In this document: positions 26,713 to 37,235 of the stretch, piece by piece | Numbering within the stretch: the first letter of the stretch is position 1 | Layout of the letters: every line of letters begins with the position of its first letter | DNA from: DASXYG01 sp036502625 | Lineage (GTDB): Bacteria; Actinomycetota; Actinomycetes; Streptosporangiales; Streptosporangiaceae | Assembly (NCBI GenBank): GCA_036502625.1 | Contig: DASXYG010000095.1 | Coordinates: 296,836-360,835, forward strand | DNA: 64,000 bases | Direction: 5' to 3' | Made by a program: the position numbers and the translations under genes | The notes under the pieces: generated by a model | What the model saw: only the letters and a program-made list of their open reading frames with translations | The model's database searches: none | Told to the model about the DNA's origin: nothing

Positions 26713-27318
26713 GTGGGTTACCTGACCGAGGACATCTTCGACGAGATCGAGTTCGAAGCGGCGCGCAGCGGTGATCACGCCTCGGCGGCGCGGCGCATGG
26801 CGGAGCTGGCCGATACGTATCCCCGTACCTACGCGATCACCCGGGCGGAGGCCCTCACCCGATCAGGCGAGCAATGGGAGCTGGCCGAACGCCCCGACCA
26901 GGCCGCGGCGATGTACCGCATGGCGATCGAGGACGGCGGCGAGACCTGGCTCGACGCCCGCGCCTTCCTCGTCGGCCCGCTGCTGCGCATGGGCAGCGAG
27001 CCCGAGGCGCGGCGCATCATCGCCGATCTCCGCGCCGACCGCCCCGCCAACCCGAAGGTCTACGAATGGGTGGCCGAGGCGCTGTTCGACGCCGGCGACA
27101 TGGGCGAGGCCGAGGCGTGGGCGACCGACGGCGCGCGCCGCCTGATGGCCGCGATCGAACGATCAGGCCGTGCGGCCATGGACGCCATCAGCCACGAACC
27201 CGAATACGTCGACCTGCAGGACCTCCTGCGCATCCGCTACCGTGCGCGGGTCGACCTCGGCAGGTCCGAGGACGACCTCGACGCCCTGGTCGACTACAAG
27301 AGGCCGCCGACGGCCTGA
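26713..27318 (+). CDS. TPR-like helical repeat protein
   Basis: Soluble 201-residue protein of helix pairs that resemble tetratricopeptide repeats (ERPDQAAAMYRMAIEDGGET, ALFDAGDMGEAEAWATDGAR, and a weaker set around residue 25). No signal peptide or catalytic motif. TPR proteins act as scaffolds; no partner is evident. I chose GTG 26713 because a -10-like TAGCGT sits 7 bases upstream; an in-frame ATG at 26695 lies inside that promoter region. The phosphatase gene begins 10 bases after its stop, so the two may be cotranscribed. Confidence 0.7.
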   Translation: MGYLTEDIFDEIEFEAARSGDHASAARRMAELADTYPRTYAITRAEALTRSGEQWELAERPDQAAAMYRMAIEDGGETWLDARAFLVGPLLRMGSEPEARRIIADLRADRPANPKVYEWVAEALFDAGDMGEAEAWATDGARRLMAAIERSGRAAMDAISHEPEYVDLQDLLRIRYRARVDLGRSEDDLDALVDYKRPPTA

Positions 27319-27328
27319 GGGGGCCGCC

Positions 27329-28990
27329 GTGGCCGATCTCGTCCTCGGTCCGCTGCTGCGCCGGGTGGACGCGACGTCCGCGGTGGTGTGGGTCGAGACC
27401 GACGCGCCCTGCGACGTCCGCGTCCTGGACGCGCACGCGCCCACCTTCACCGTCCACGGCCACCACTACGCGCTCGTCGACGTCGGCGGCCTCACCCCCG
27501 GCACGTCCACCGCGTACACCGTGGCGCTCGACGACCATACGGTCTGGCCGGAGCCGGGCGCCCCGCCGAGCGTCATCCGCACCCCCGCGCCCGGCGGTCC
27601 GGTCGGCGTGCTCTTCGGCTCCTGCCGGGTCGCCGCCGGCCACGATCCGGCGGCGGTCGCGGCGCACGGCCCGGACGCGCTCCGCGCCTGCGCGCGCCGC
27701 CTGGCCGCCGACCCGTCGGCCGCGCCGACGGTGCTGCTGCTCGTCGGCGACCAGGTGTACGCCGACGCCGAGTCCCCGGAGATGACGGAGTTCATCCGCG
27801 CGCGGCGGGACATCACCCGCCCGCCCGGCACGGAGATCGCCGACTTCGAGGAGTACGCGCACCTCTACCACCTGGCCTTCGGCGACCCGGACGTCCGGTG
27901 GCTGCTGTCCACCGTCCCCACCTTGATGATCTTCGACGACCACGACATCCGCGACGACTGGAACACCTCGCAGGCCTGGCGCGACGACATCCGCGCCCAG
28001 CCCTGGTGGCGCGCCCGCGTCACCGCGGGCCTTGCCGCGTACGCCGTCTACCAGCACCTTGGCAACCTCCCGCGCGACGTACGCGCGGCCGACCCCATCT
28101 GGCGCCGCCTCCACGAGGGCGGGGACGCCGGCGACCGGCTCGACGCGTTCGCCTGGCACACCGACTCCGACCCCGAGGCGTACCGCTGGAGCTACCACCA
28201 GGACTACGGCGGAACCCGGCTGGTCGTCGTCGACTCCCGCTGCGCCCGTGTCCTCACCCCCGGCGCCCGCGCCATGCTCGACCCCGGAACGTCCGCCTGG
28301 CTGGACGGCCTGTGCACCGGCGACCGCGACCACCTGCTGATCGCGACGTCCCTGCCGTACCTCATGCCGCGCGCGGTGTACGACCTGGAGGCGTGGAACG
28401 AGGCGCTCGCCGACGGCCGCTGGGGCGCGTGGGCGCGCCGCACGTCCGAACGCCTGCGCCGGCGCTTCGACCTGGAGCACTGGGCGGCGTTCCACCGGTC
28501 GAGCACCGCCCTGGCCCGTACGGTCATGGAGGTGGCGGCGGGCCGCCGCGGCCGCGCCCCGGCGAGCGTGGTGTTCCTCTCCGGCGACGTCCACCACTCC
28601 TACCTCACGACGGTCACCCGCCCGCGCCTGACGTCCGAGGTCCACCAGGCCGTCTGCTCCCCCATCCGCAACCCGCTGCGCGGCCTCATGCGCACCGCCA
28701 ACCAGGCCGCGGCCCACGCCCCGCCCCGCGTCGCCACCCGCCTCCTGACCCTCCTGGCCGGTGTACGCCCCCCGCCCTGGCGCTGGCGCCTGCGCTCCCG
28801 CCCCTGGTTCACCAACTCCCTGGCCACGCTCCGCCTGGACGCCCGCACGGCCACCATCACCTGGGAGTCACCGAACCCCGAGGCCACCACGCTGACCCCG
28901 GTCCGCCGCGCCGCGCTCACCGCGGATCGTCCGAGCCCGCCTCGGTCGTCATGTGGAGGACCTCGCGGGCCTGTTCGGCGGCGCGGGTGA
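27329..28990 (+). CDS. PhoD-like alkaline phosphatase/phosphodiesterase
   Basis: Metallophosphoesterase of the PhoD group, 553 residues. An N-terminal beta-sandwich (about 1-90) precedes the catalytic domain with LFGSCRVAAG, LLVGDQVYADAES, IFDDHDIRDDWN and LSGDVHHSYLT, which hold the metal-binding Asp, Asn and His residues. No Tat or Sec signal is present, so unlike secreted PhoD it may be cytoplasmic or leave by another route. GAGGGGG lies before the GTG start. The reading frame continues 74 bases into the 3' end of the convergent regulator gene. Confidence 0.85.
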   Translation: MADLVLGPLLRRVDATSAVVWVETDAPCDVRVLDAHAPTFTVHGHHYALVDVGGLTPGTSTAYTVALDDHTVWPEPGAPPSVIRTPAPGGPVGVLFGSCRVAAGHDPAAVAAHGPDALRACARRLAADPSAAPTVLLLVGDQVYADAESPEMTEFIRARRDITRPPGTEIADFEEYAHLYHLAFGDPDVRWLLSTVPTLMIFDDHDIRDDWNTSQAWRDDIRAQPWWRARVTAGLAAYAVYQHLGNLPRDVRAADPIWRRLHEGGDAGDRLDAFAWHTDSDPEAYRWSYHQDYGGTRLVVVDSRCARVLTPGARAMLDPGTSAWLDGLCTGDRDHLLIATSLPYLMPRAVYDLEAWNEALADGRWGAWARRTSERLRRRFDLEHWAAFHRSSTALARTVMEVAAGRRGRAPASVVFLSGDVHHSYLTTVTRPRLTSEVHQAVCSPIRNPLRGLMRTANQAAAHAPPRVATRLLTLLAGVRPPPWRWRLRSRPWFTNSLATLRLDARTATITWESPNPEATTLTPVRRAALTADRPSPPRSSCGGPRGPVRRRG

Positions 28991-29648
28991 TGCCCTCGCT
29001 GACGAAGTCGAGGAAGCGGGCGATGTTCTCGAGGCGGACGGCGGCCGGGGTGCCGGCGCCGAAGATGGCGACGCCCTGCCGGGCGGTCTCGATGACCTGG
29101 TCGTTGGAGCGGGCGCTGGCGATCGTCGCCTGATACCAGAGTTCGTCGTCGACGACGTAGCGCTCGCGGCGGCCCTCGCCGGGTTCGCGGCGCACGAGGT
29201 TCTGGTCGGCGAGGAACGTGATCGCCTTGGAGACCGACGCCGGGCTGACCTGGAGGCGCTGGACGAGCTCGGCCGCGGTGAGGCTGCCCGCGTCGGTGCT
29301 GTAGAGGCAGCCGAGCACCCGGGACATCATCTTGGGCAGCCCCGACCGCATGAAGACGGTGGTGAACGTCTCCTGGTACTCGCGCACGGCCTCGGCGTCG
29401 CGCCCGTAGGCCGGCGGGGGCGCCTCGCCGCGGGGCGCGGCCGGCCGGCGCCGGCGGGTGCGGCGTTCGGTGGCGCGGTGGGCCAGGTCGGCGCGGTAGG
29501 CGGTGGGGCCGCCGTTCCGCATCACCTCACGCGTGATCGTCGAGGTCGGGCGGTCGACGCGCCGGGCGATCTCCGCGTAGGCGAGGCCGTCGGCCAGCCC
29601 CAGCGCGATCTGCTGGCGTTCCTGCTGGGTGAGCCTGCCTCCCGGCAT
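28917..29648 (-). CDS. Fusion of an IS30-type HTH_38 domain with a MarR/GbsR-type regulator
   Basis: Residues 1-65 (RLTQQERQQIALGLADGLAY, AEIARRVDRPTSTITREVMRNGGP, split here by convenience) match the HTH_38 domain found at the N-terminus of IS30 transposases. Residues about 85-225 are a winged helix with TAAELVQRLQVSPASVSKAI and FLADQNLVRREPGEGRRERY, a GbsR/MarR pattern. The 243-residue protein thus has two DNA-binding helices. It is divergent from the DUF4097 gene, with several GCAAC/GTTGC sites in the 223-base gap that it probably binds. Its 3' end overlaps the convergent phosphatase gene by 74 bases. Confidence 0.8.
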   Translation of the reverse strand: MPGGRLTQQERQQIALGLADGLAYAEIARRVDRPTSTITREVMRNGGPTAYRADLAHRATERRTRRRRPAAPRGEAPPPAYGRDAEAVREYQETFTTVFMRSGLPKMMSRVLGCLYSTDAGSLTAAELVQRLQVSPASVSKAITFLADQNLVRREPGEGRRERYVVDDELWYQATIASARSNDQVIETARQGVAIFGAGTPAAVRLENIARFLDFVSEGITRAAEQAREVLHMTTEAGSDDPR

Positions 29649-29726
29649 TCGCGGCCTCCTCCGTGTTCGCCGAAGCCGCCACCATAGCGTTCACGCACAT
29701 CTCATTGCAACACGCGATGCTCCACC

Positions 29727-29755
29727 GTTGCGTTACTCGACAGGACCATCGCAAC
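29727..29755. promoter_or_regulatory. Inverted repeat GTTGCG-N17-CGCAAC
   Basis: Perfect 6-bp arms in the divergent gap between the HTH_38-MarR gene and the DUF4097 gene. The same half-site recurs at 29794-29809. Confidence 0.5.
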
Positions 29756-29793
29756 GATTCTCCCGCGTTTACCTGCATAAACAAGAAACGTTC

Positions 29794-29809
29794 GCAACAT
29801 CGATGTTGC
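29794..29809. promoter_or_regulatory. Perfect 16-bp palindrome, candidate operator
   Basis: GCAACATCGATGTTGC is its own reverse complement, 63 bases before the DUF4097 ATG. It repeats the GCAAC/GTTGC half-site of the neighbouring repeat; another GCAACG lies at 29823. A dimeric regulator should bind here. Confidence 0.6.
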
Positions 29810-29871
29810 CGCTCATCGGAAAGCAACGTAGCGTTTCCAATATCAGAAACACCGAATCACCGGAGAACATC

Positions 29872-30540
29872 ATGCAGAAGTTCGCAACCCCCGCCCCGAT
29901 CGCCGCCGTCCTCGACATCCCCGCCGGCCGCGTCCAGTTCATCGCCGCCGACCGGGACGACACCACGGTCGAGGTCCTGCCCGCGGACGCCGCCAAGGGC
30001 CGCGACGTGAAGGTCGCCGAGCAGACCACGGTGGAGTACGCCGACGGCGTCCTGCGGATCGCGGCGTCGGCGAAGAACCAGTACTTCGGCGCCACCGGAT
30101 CCGTCGAGGTGACGGTCCAGCTCCCCGCCGGCTCCCGGGTCGAGGTGAAGGCGGCGAGCGCCGAGTTCCGCGGCGTCGGGCGGCTCGGCGACGTCGCCTT
30201 CACGGGCGCGCAGGGCCCGATCAAGATCGACGAGGCCGCGGGCGCCCGCCTCAGCATCGTCGACGGCGACGTCTCGGTAGGCCGCCTCAACGGCTCCGCG
30301 GAGATCACCACCGCGAAGGGCGACATCAGCGTCGCCGAGGCCGTGAGCGGCAAGCTCGTCCTGCGCACCCAGGCCGGCGGTGTGTCGGTCGCCGCCGCCG
30401 CCGGAGTCTCGGCCACCCTGGACGCTGGCACCTCCAACGGGCGGATCAGCAACGCGCTCAAGAACGCCGACGGCGCCGACGCCCCGCTCACCATCGAGGC
30501 GACCACCTCGTACGGCGACATCGACGCCCGCAGCCTCTGA
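29872..30540 (+). CDS. DUF4097 family beta-helix protein
   Basis: A 222-residue all-beta protein of the DUF4097 (adhesin-like) family. The repeated strands VEVTVQLPAGSRVEVKAASA, GDVAFTGAQGPIKIDEAAGA, GDVSVGRLNGSAEITTAKGD and GDISVAEAVSGKLVLRTQAG are the expected short beta-coils. No signal peptide or membrane helix is present, so it should be cytoplasmic. CGGAGAAC precedes the ATG. Family members frequently sit beside a transcription regulator, as here, but their role is unknown. The promoter region is AT-richer than the surroundings. Confidence 0.85.
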   Translation: MQKFATPAPIAAVLDIPAGRVQFIAADRDDTTVEVLPADAAKGRDVKVAEQTTVEYADGVLRIAASAKNQYFGATGSVEVTVQLPAGSRVEVKAASAEFRGVGRLGDVAFTGAQGPIKIDEAAGARLSIVDGDVSVGRLNGSAEITTAKGDISVAEAVSGKLVLRTQAGGVSVAAAAGVSATLDAGTSNGRISNALKNADGADAPLTIEATTSYGDIDARSL

Positions 30541-30545
30541 GGAAC

Positions 30546-31249
30546 ATGAGCGGGCCGAACAGGGCCGTCAGACCACCCGGTCTGGCGGCCCTGAACATGT
30601 ACGGGCCGGCGCCCCTGGCCGCGCTCCCCGCCCTCCCCGCCCTCCTGATCGTCCTGGTCGGCGGATGCGGCTCCGGCGCCATGGCCACGCCGGCCGTCTC
30701 GCCCAGCGGACACGAGCTGAGTGGCCAGGATCGAGGCCGGCCAGAAGTTCGGCGGGCTGGAACCGGCCACGAACGCGAAAGGCACTGGGGGGAGTCCATG
30801 AGCCTGCCGCCGCCGGCGGCAGGCTGTACGTCGCGTGGGAGAACACGTCCGTCGGAGGCGGCATCACCGGCTACGACCCGCCGGGCCCGCGCCCGGTCTG
30901 GCAGCGCCGTACCAGCGAGACGCTCGACGGGCTCGCCACGAGCGCCGATCCCACGGGCCGCGGTGACATCGTGACGCGCACGAGCAGCGACAGCCACACC
31001 GCCGTCGTCGCCCCCGACACGGGTGAGCCGGTCGGCGGCTGGTACGAAGAGACGCCCGTCGCCGCCTGTGCCGGACAGCTCTACCTGACGAGCGACGCGG
31101 ACTCGACCAGGACGGACCGCACGACCGTGGTCGACGCCCGCACGGGCGGCGTCACCCGGCGCATCGGCGCCACCCTGCTGAGCATCACCGGCCGCGGCGA
31201 CCTCGTCTTCGACTCCCCGGACGTCCTGACCGCCTACCACCTGACGTGA
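30546..31249 (+). pseudogene. Decayed lipoprotein with PQQ-type beta-propeller repeats
   Basis: The stretch encodes pieces of one protein in three frames. The first frame (ATG 30546) gives a signal-like segment with lipobox VGGCGSG. The second reads VARIEAGQKFGGLEPATNAK from 30720. The third, from about 30815 to the TGA at 31249, reads GRLYVAWENTSVGGGITGYD, LATSADPTGRGDIVTRTSSD, YLTSDADSTRTDRTTVVDAR and ends in LTAYHLT, typical propeller blades. The total is too short for a full propeller. I call it a frameshifted, internally deleted remnant. Confidence 0.6.
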
Positions 31250-31252
31250 CGT

Positions 31253-32146
31253 CTACGTGTCGCAGCTCAGGCTGGAGGCGCAGACGGTGCAGCGGGCGGC
31301 GACGCGGCCGCGTACGGGGACCCGGATGCGCTGGAAGCAGGTGGGGCAGGCGAACGTCACGCGCAGCGGGGCGGGGCCGTCGAAGCGGTAGTCGTCGTAG
31401 GCCAGGGAGACGGCGCGGACGGCCGGGTCGGCGGCCAGGCCGGCGGCGGTGTGGCGGTCCTTGCGGTAGCGGCGTGCGGCCAGCGGGTCGGCGGTGGCGA
31501 GCGGGGCCCTGCGGTAGTCGTCGAGGGCGCGGGTGCGGCCGATCTCGTACGCCTTCCGCGCGGCCGGGCTGTTGAACCACGGCATCGGGTCCTCGCGGAA
31601 CGCGATGGCCCGGTGGCCGAGGACGTAGCCGAACTCCTGCGGGGTGAGGTAGCCGAGCGACTCGCGGTGGTGGTCGCTGACGCGGTGGGCGTTCATCGTG
31701 AGCCAGCCGGCGCCGAGGTACGTCGCCGTGACGTCCGTGAGGATCTCGTTGTGCTCAAGCTCCGGGAAGCTCAGCCCGGCGCGGTGCAGGAACACGTGCG
31801 TGACCTCGTGCGCGAGCACCCCGGCGATGTCGCCGTGGTCGCGCTTGTAGCGGTTCTGCATCTCGATGAAGTACTCGGGGCCCTCGGCCAGCTCCACCTG
31901 CGCGGCCGACGGCATGTCGCGGAACCCGACGATCATGCGCGCTTCGGGCAGCCGCAGGTGGCGGACCACCGCCGCGGCGACGTACTGCACGCCGATCACC
32001 GGGTCGTCGCCCATCGCGAGCGTGGCGTACGACGGGCTCAGGCTCTCGGTGAACGACCTGACCGTACGGCTGGAGAGCGTGCGGTACAGGGCGTTCACCG
32101 ACCGCCTGACGACGTCCAGGTTCGGGAAACCGCCCGCGTCGGCCAC
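31253..32146 (-). CDS. HExxH zinc metallopeptidase-like protein with C-terminal zinc ribbon
   Basis: Unassigned 297-residue protein. Residues 113-117 are HEVTH inside VLAHEVTHVFLH, a gluzincin-type zinc site; NEILTDVTATYLGAGW about 20 residues later may supply the third ligand. The C-terminus has a zinc ribbon, FACPTCFQRIRV and ARCTVCASSL (two CxxC pairs). No signal peptide or membrane helix. The GTG start is 5 bases after the clpB stop, so it should be expressed with the chaperone operon. A role in protein quality control is suggested only by this linkage. Confidence 0.7.
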   Translation of the reverse strand: MADAGGFPNLDVVRRSVNALYRTLSSRTVRSFTESLSPSYATLAMGDDPVIGVQYVAAAVVRHLRLPEARMIVGFRDMPSAAQVELAEGPEYFIEMQNRYKRDHGDIAGVLAHEVTHVFLHRAGLSFPELEHNEILTDVTATYLGAGWLTMNAHRVSDHHRESLGYLTPQEFGYVLGHRAIAFREDPMPWFNSPAARKAYEIGRTRALDDYRRAPLATADPLAARRYRKDRHTAAGLAADPAVRAVSLAYDDYRFDGPAPLRVTFACPTCFQRIRVPVRGRVAARCTVCASSLSCDT

Positions 32147-32151
32147 CGGCG

Positions 32152-34755
<2,604 letters not shown>

Positions 34756-34773
34756 CTCTCGTCGTCCCCCGCG

Positions 34774-35235
34774 CTAGTCCTGGTCGCCGTGCAGGGTGTG
34801 GAACGGATCGGGTTGCCACACCACGACGCTCGTCCGTCGTACGGCCACCTCGCGGCCCGGCCCCGTCGACGGGTGCGGCGCCGGGTCGTGCCGACCGCGC
34901 CGCGCCACGGCGTTGCGCGCCGCGGCCAGCTCGTTCTGGAGGTGGACCACGTGGGTGCGCAGCTCGGTGACCATGCGGTCGAGCTCGAGGATGCGCTTGA
35001 TCCCCGCCAGGTTGATGCCTTCGTCCTGCGAGAGCCGCTGGATCTCGCGCAGCATCTGGATGTCGCGCATGGAGTACCTGCGCCCGCGCCCGGGGGTGCG
35101 CCCCGGCTGGACGAGGCCCATGCGGTCGTACTGCCGCAGCGTCTGCGGGTGCAGCCCGGAAAGCTGCGCCGCCACGGAGATCACGTAGACCGGCGTCTCG
35201 TCGGTGAGGTCGAAAGGATCGCCGCCGGCGTTCAT
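34774..35235 (-). CDS. hspR: Heat-shock repressor HspR (MerR family)
   Basis: Represses the dnaK operon by binding HAIR inverted repeats, using DnaK as co-repressor in studied actinomycetes. The 153-residue protein opens with the MerR winged helix: PVYVISVAAQLSGLHPQTLR, QYDRMGLVQPGRTPGRGRRY and DIQMLREIQRLSQDEGINLA, then a coiled coil with LDRMVTELRTHVVHLQNELA. I prefer ATG 35235, with GAGGGG 8 bases upstream, over GTG 35244; either way the start overlaps the end of dnaJ. Two HAIR-like sites lie before dnaK. Confidence 0.93.
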   Translation of the reverse strand: MNAGGDPFDLTDETPVYVISVAAQLSGLHPQTLRQYDRMGLVQPGRTPGRGRRYSMRDIQMLREIQRLSQDEGINLAGIKRILELDRMVTELRTHVVHLQNELAAARNAVARRGRHDPAPHPSTGPGREVAVRRTSVVVWQPDPFHTLHGDQD

Positions 35236-35236
35236 C

Positions 35237-36412
35237 TCACTCACCCCTCGCCTGGTCGAGCAGGCCCGTACGCGGGTCGTGGTCGGCGGTGGCCTGCTGG
35301 TAGGACTCCAGCGCCTTCTTGGCGTCCTTCGACAGCTTGTCCGGCACGGCGACCTCGACGGTCACCATCAGGTTGCCGAGCGAGCCGTCGCGCTTGGCCG
35401 TGCCCTTGCCGCGCACCCGCAGCTTGGTGCCGCTGTGCGTGCCCGCGGGGACCTTCACCGTGACCGGCATGCCGTTCAGCGTCGGCACCTTGATCTCCGC
35501 GCCGAGCACCGCCTCGGGGAACGTCACCGGCACCGTGATCGTCAGGTCGTCCCCCGACCTGCCGAACACCGCGTGCGGCTTGACCTGCACCTTGACGTAC
35601 AGATCGCCGGCCGGGCCGCCGCGCTCGCCGGGCGCGCCCTTGCCCTTGAGCCGGATGCGCTGGCCGTCGCGCACCCCCGCGGGGATGCGCGCCTGGATCG
35701 TCCGCGTGCTCGTGCCCCGGCCGCTGCCGTGGCAGGTGGGGCACGGGTCGTCGACGATCAGGCCGCGCCCGTGGCACTCGTGGCACGGCTCGGAGAACGC
35801 GAAGCTCCCCAGGTTGCGGCTCTCCTGCCCGGTGCCCTCGCAGTTGGGGCAGACGCGCGGCACGGTTCCGGCCTTCGCGCCGGTGCCCTTGCAGGTGGGG
35901 CAGGCCGACTCGCTGGTGAGGTGCAGCGGCACCGTCACGCCGGTCGCGGCCTGCGTGAACGTCAGCGTCGCCGCGGTCTCCACGTCGGCGCCGCGGCGCG
36001 GCCGCTGCTGCTGCTGGGTACGCGCGCCGCGCTGGCCGAAGATGCCGCCGAACAGGTCGCCGATCCGCTCGCCGGCGCCGCCCTGGCCGGAGCCCTGCGT
36101 GCCGCCGCCGAACAGGTCGCCGAGGTCGAACGGCACCCCGCCCTGGCCGCCCTGCCCGGCGCGCATTCCGCCGCCGCCGAACAGCGACCGCGCGTCGTCG
36201 TACTCCTTGCGGCGCTTCTCATCGGAGAGGATGTTGTACGCCTCAGAGATCTCCTTGAACTTCTCCTCGGCCTGCGGGTCGCCCTTGTTCGCGTCCGGGT
36301 GGTACTTCCGCGCCAGCTTGCGGTACGAGGACTTGATCTCGTCCTTCGTCGCCGTCTTGGACACGCCGAGGGCCGCGTAGTAGTCCTTCTCGAGGAAGTC
36401 CTTGGTGCTCAT
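35237..36412 (-). CDS. dnaJ: Chaperone DnaJ
   Basis: Co-chaperone that delivers clients to DnaK and stimulates its ATPase, 391 residues. The J domain has the HPD tripeptide in RKYHPDANKGD near residue 38. A Gly/Phe-rich linker (about 75-145) precedes four zinc-finger repeats CPTCKGTG, CPNCEGTG, CHECHGRG and CPTCHGSG, so this is a type I DnaJ. The C-terminal substrate domains follow. It is 139 bases downstream of grpE, and its stop is overlapped by the hspR start. Confidence 0.96.
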   Translation of the reverse strand: MSTKDFLEKDYYAALGVSKTATKDEIKSSYRKLARKYHPDANKGDPQAEEKFKEISEAYNILSDEKRRKEYDDARSLFGGGGMRAGQGGQGGVPFDLGDLFGGGTQGSGQGGAGERIGDLFGGIFGQRGARTQQQQRPRRGADVETAATLTFTQAATGVTVPLHLTSESACPTCKGTGAKAGTVPRVCPNCEGTGQESRNLGSFAFSEPCHECHGRGLIVDDPCPTCHGSGRGTSTRTIQARIPAGVRDGQRIRLKGKGAPGERGGPAGDLYVKVQVKPHAVFGRSGDDLTITVPVTFPEAVLGAEIKVPTLNGMPVTVKVPAGTHSGTKLRVRGKGTAKRDGSLGNLMVTVEVAVPDKLSKDAKKALESYQQATADHDPRTGLLDQARGE

Positions 36413-36551
36413 CGGCGCTTCCGCCTACCCCTTCTGATGTCTCCGACCCCACTACCGCCTCCGTCGCCGGCCCCGGGCACCGGTCGCGGGCGCCCACCGT
36501 GTGGCACGCCCGCGACCGGTTTCCCGTACGGACCGGGTCCGGTCGACCGGC

Positions 36552-37193
36552 CTACTGCTCCTCCGGGCCGCCGGACGCCTCGGCGCCCTCGGCCTCGGCG
36601 CCGTCGGCCGCGTCACCGCCCGGCTCGGCGACCACGACCCGCGCCGGACGCAGGATGCGCTCGCCGACCTTGTAGCCGGGCTGGAAGATCTCCACGCACG
36701 TCGTCTCGGTGACGTCCGGGGAGTACATGTGCGTCAGCGCCTCGTGGATGTTCGGGTCGAACGGATCGCCCTTCTCCCCGTAGCGCACCAGCCCGAGCTT
36801 GGTGACCGCGCTCTCCAGCGCCTCGGCGACCTGCTTGAAGCCGCCGGTCAGCTCGCCGTGGTCACGGGCGCGGCCGATGTCATCGATCATCGGCAGGAGC
36901 TCGGTGAGCACGCTCGACACCGCCTGCACGCGATCCGCGACCCGGTCGCGGTCGACGCGCTTGCGGTAGTTGGCGTACTCCGCGGTCACCCGCTGGAGGT
37001 CCGCGGTCAGCTCCTGGACCTTGCCCGGCTCGGCCGCGGGCTCGCCCGCCGCGTCCTCCGCGCCCTCGTCGGGCGCGGACTCCGCGGTGGGCTCGCGCAC
37101 CTCGCCGGTCTCGGGATCGACGCGCCGCCGGTCGCGGACGACCGGGCCCTGCCGCTCGCCGGCCTCCGGTGCGCCCTTGTCACGCCCCGCCAT
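36552..37193 (-). CDS. grpE: Nucleotide exchange factor GrpE
   Basis: Releases ADP from DnaK. The 213-residue protein has a disordered acidic N-terminus, a long coiled coil (VQELTADLQRVTAEYANYRK) and the C-terminal beta-domain with VEIFQPGYKVGERILRPARV, the family signature. It lies 42 bases after dnaK. An extended acidic and Ala/Glu-rich tail (ADGAEAEGAEASGGPEEQ) is common in actinobacteria. Confidence 0.95.
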   Translation of the reverse strand: MAGRDKGAPEAGERQGPVVRDRRRVDPETGEVREPTAESAPDEGAEDAAGEPAAEPGKVQELTADLQRVTAEYANYRKRVDRDRVADRVQAVSSVLTELLPMIDDIGRARDHGELTGGFKQVAEALESAVTKLGLVRYGEKGDPFDPNIHEALTHMYSPDVTETTCVEIFQPGYKVGERILRPARVVVAEPGGDAADGAEAEGAEASGGPEEQ

Positions 37194-37235
37194 CGCCGTA
37201 CCTCCCCTCAGCGCTCACGTCGGATACGGAGTGCA

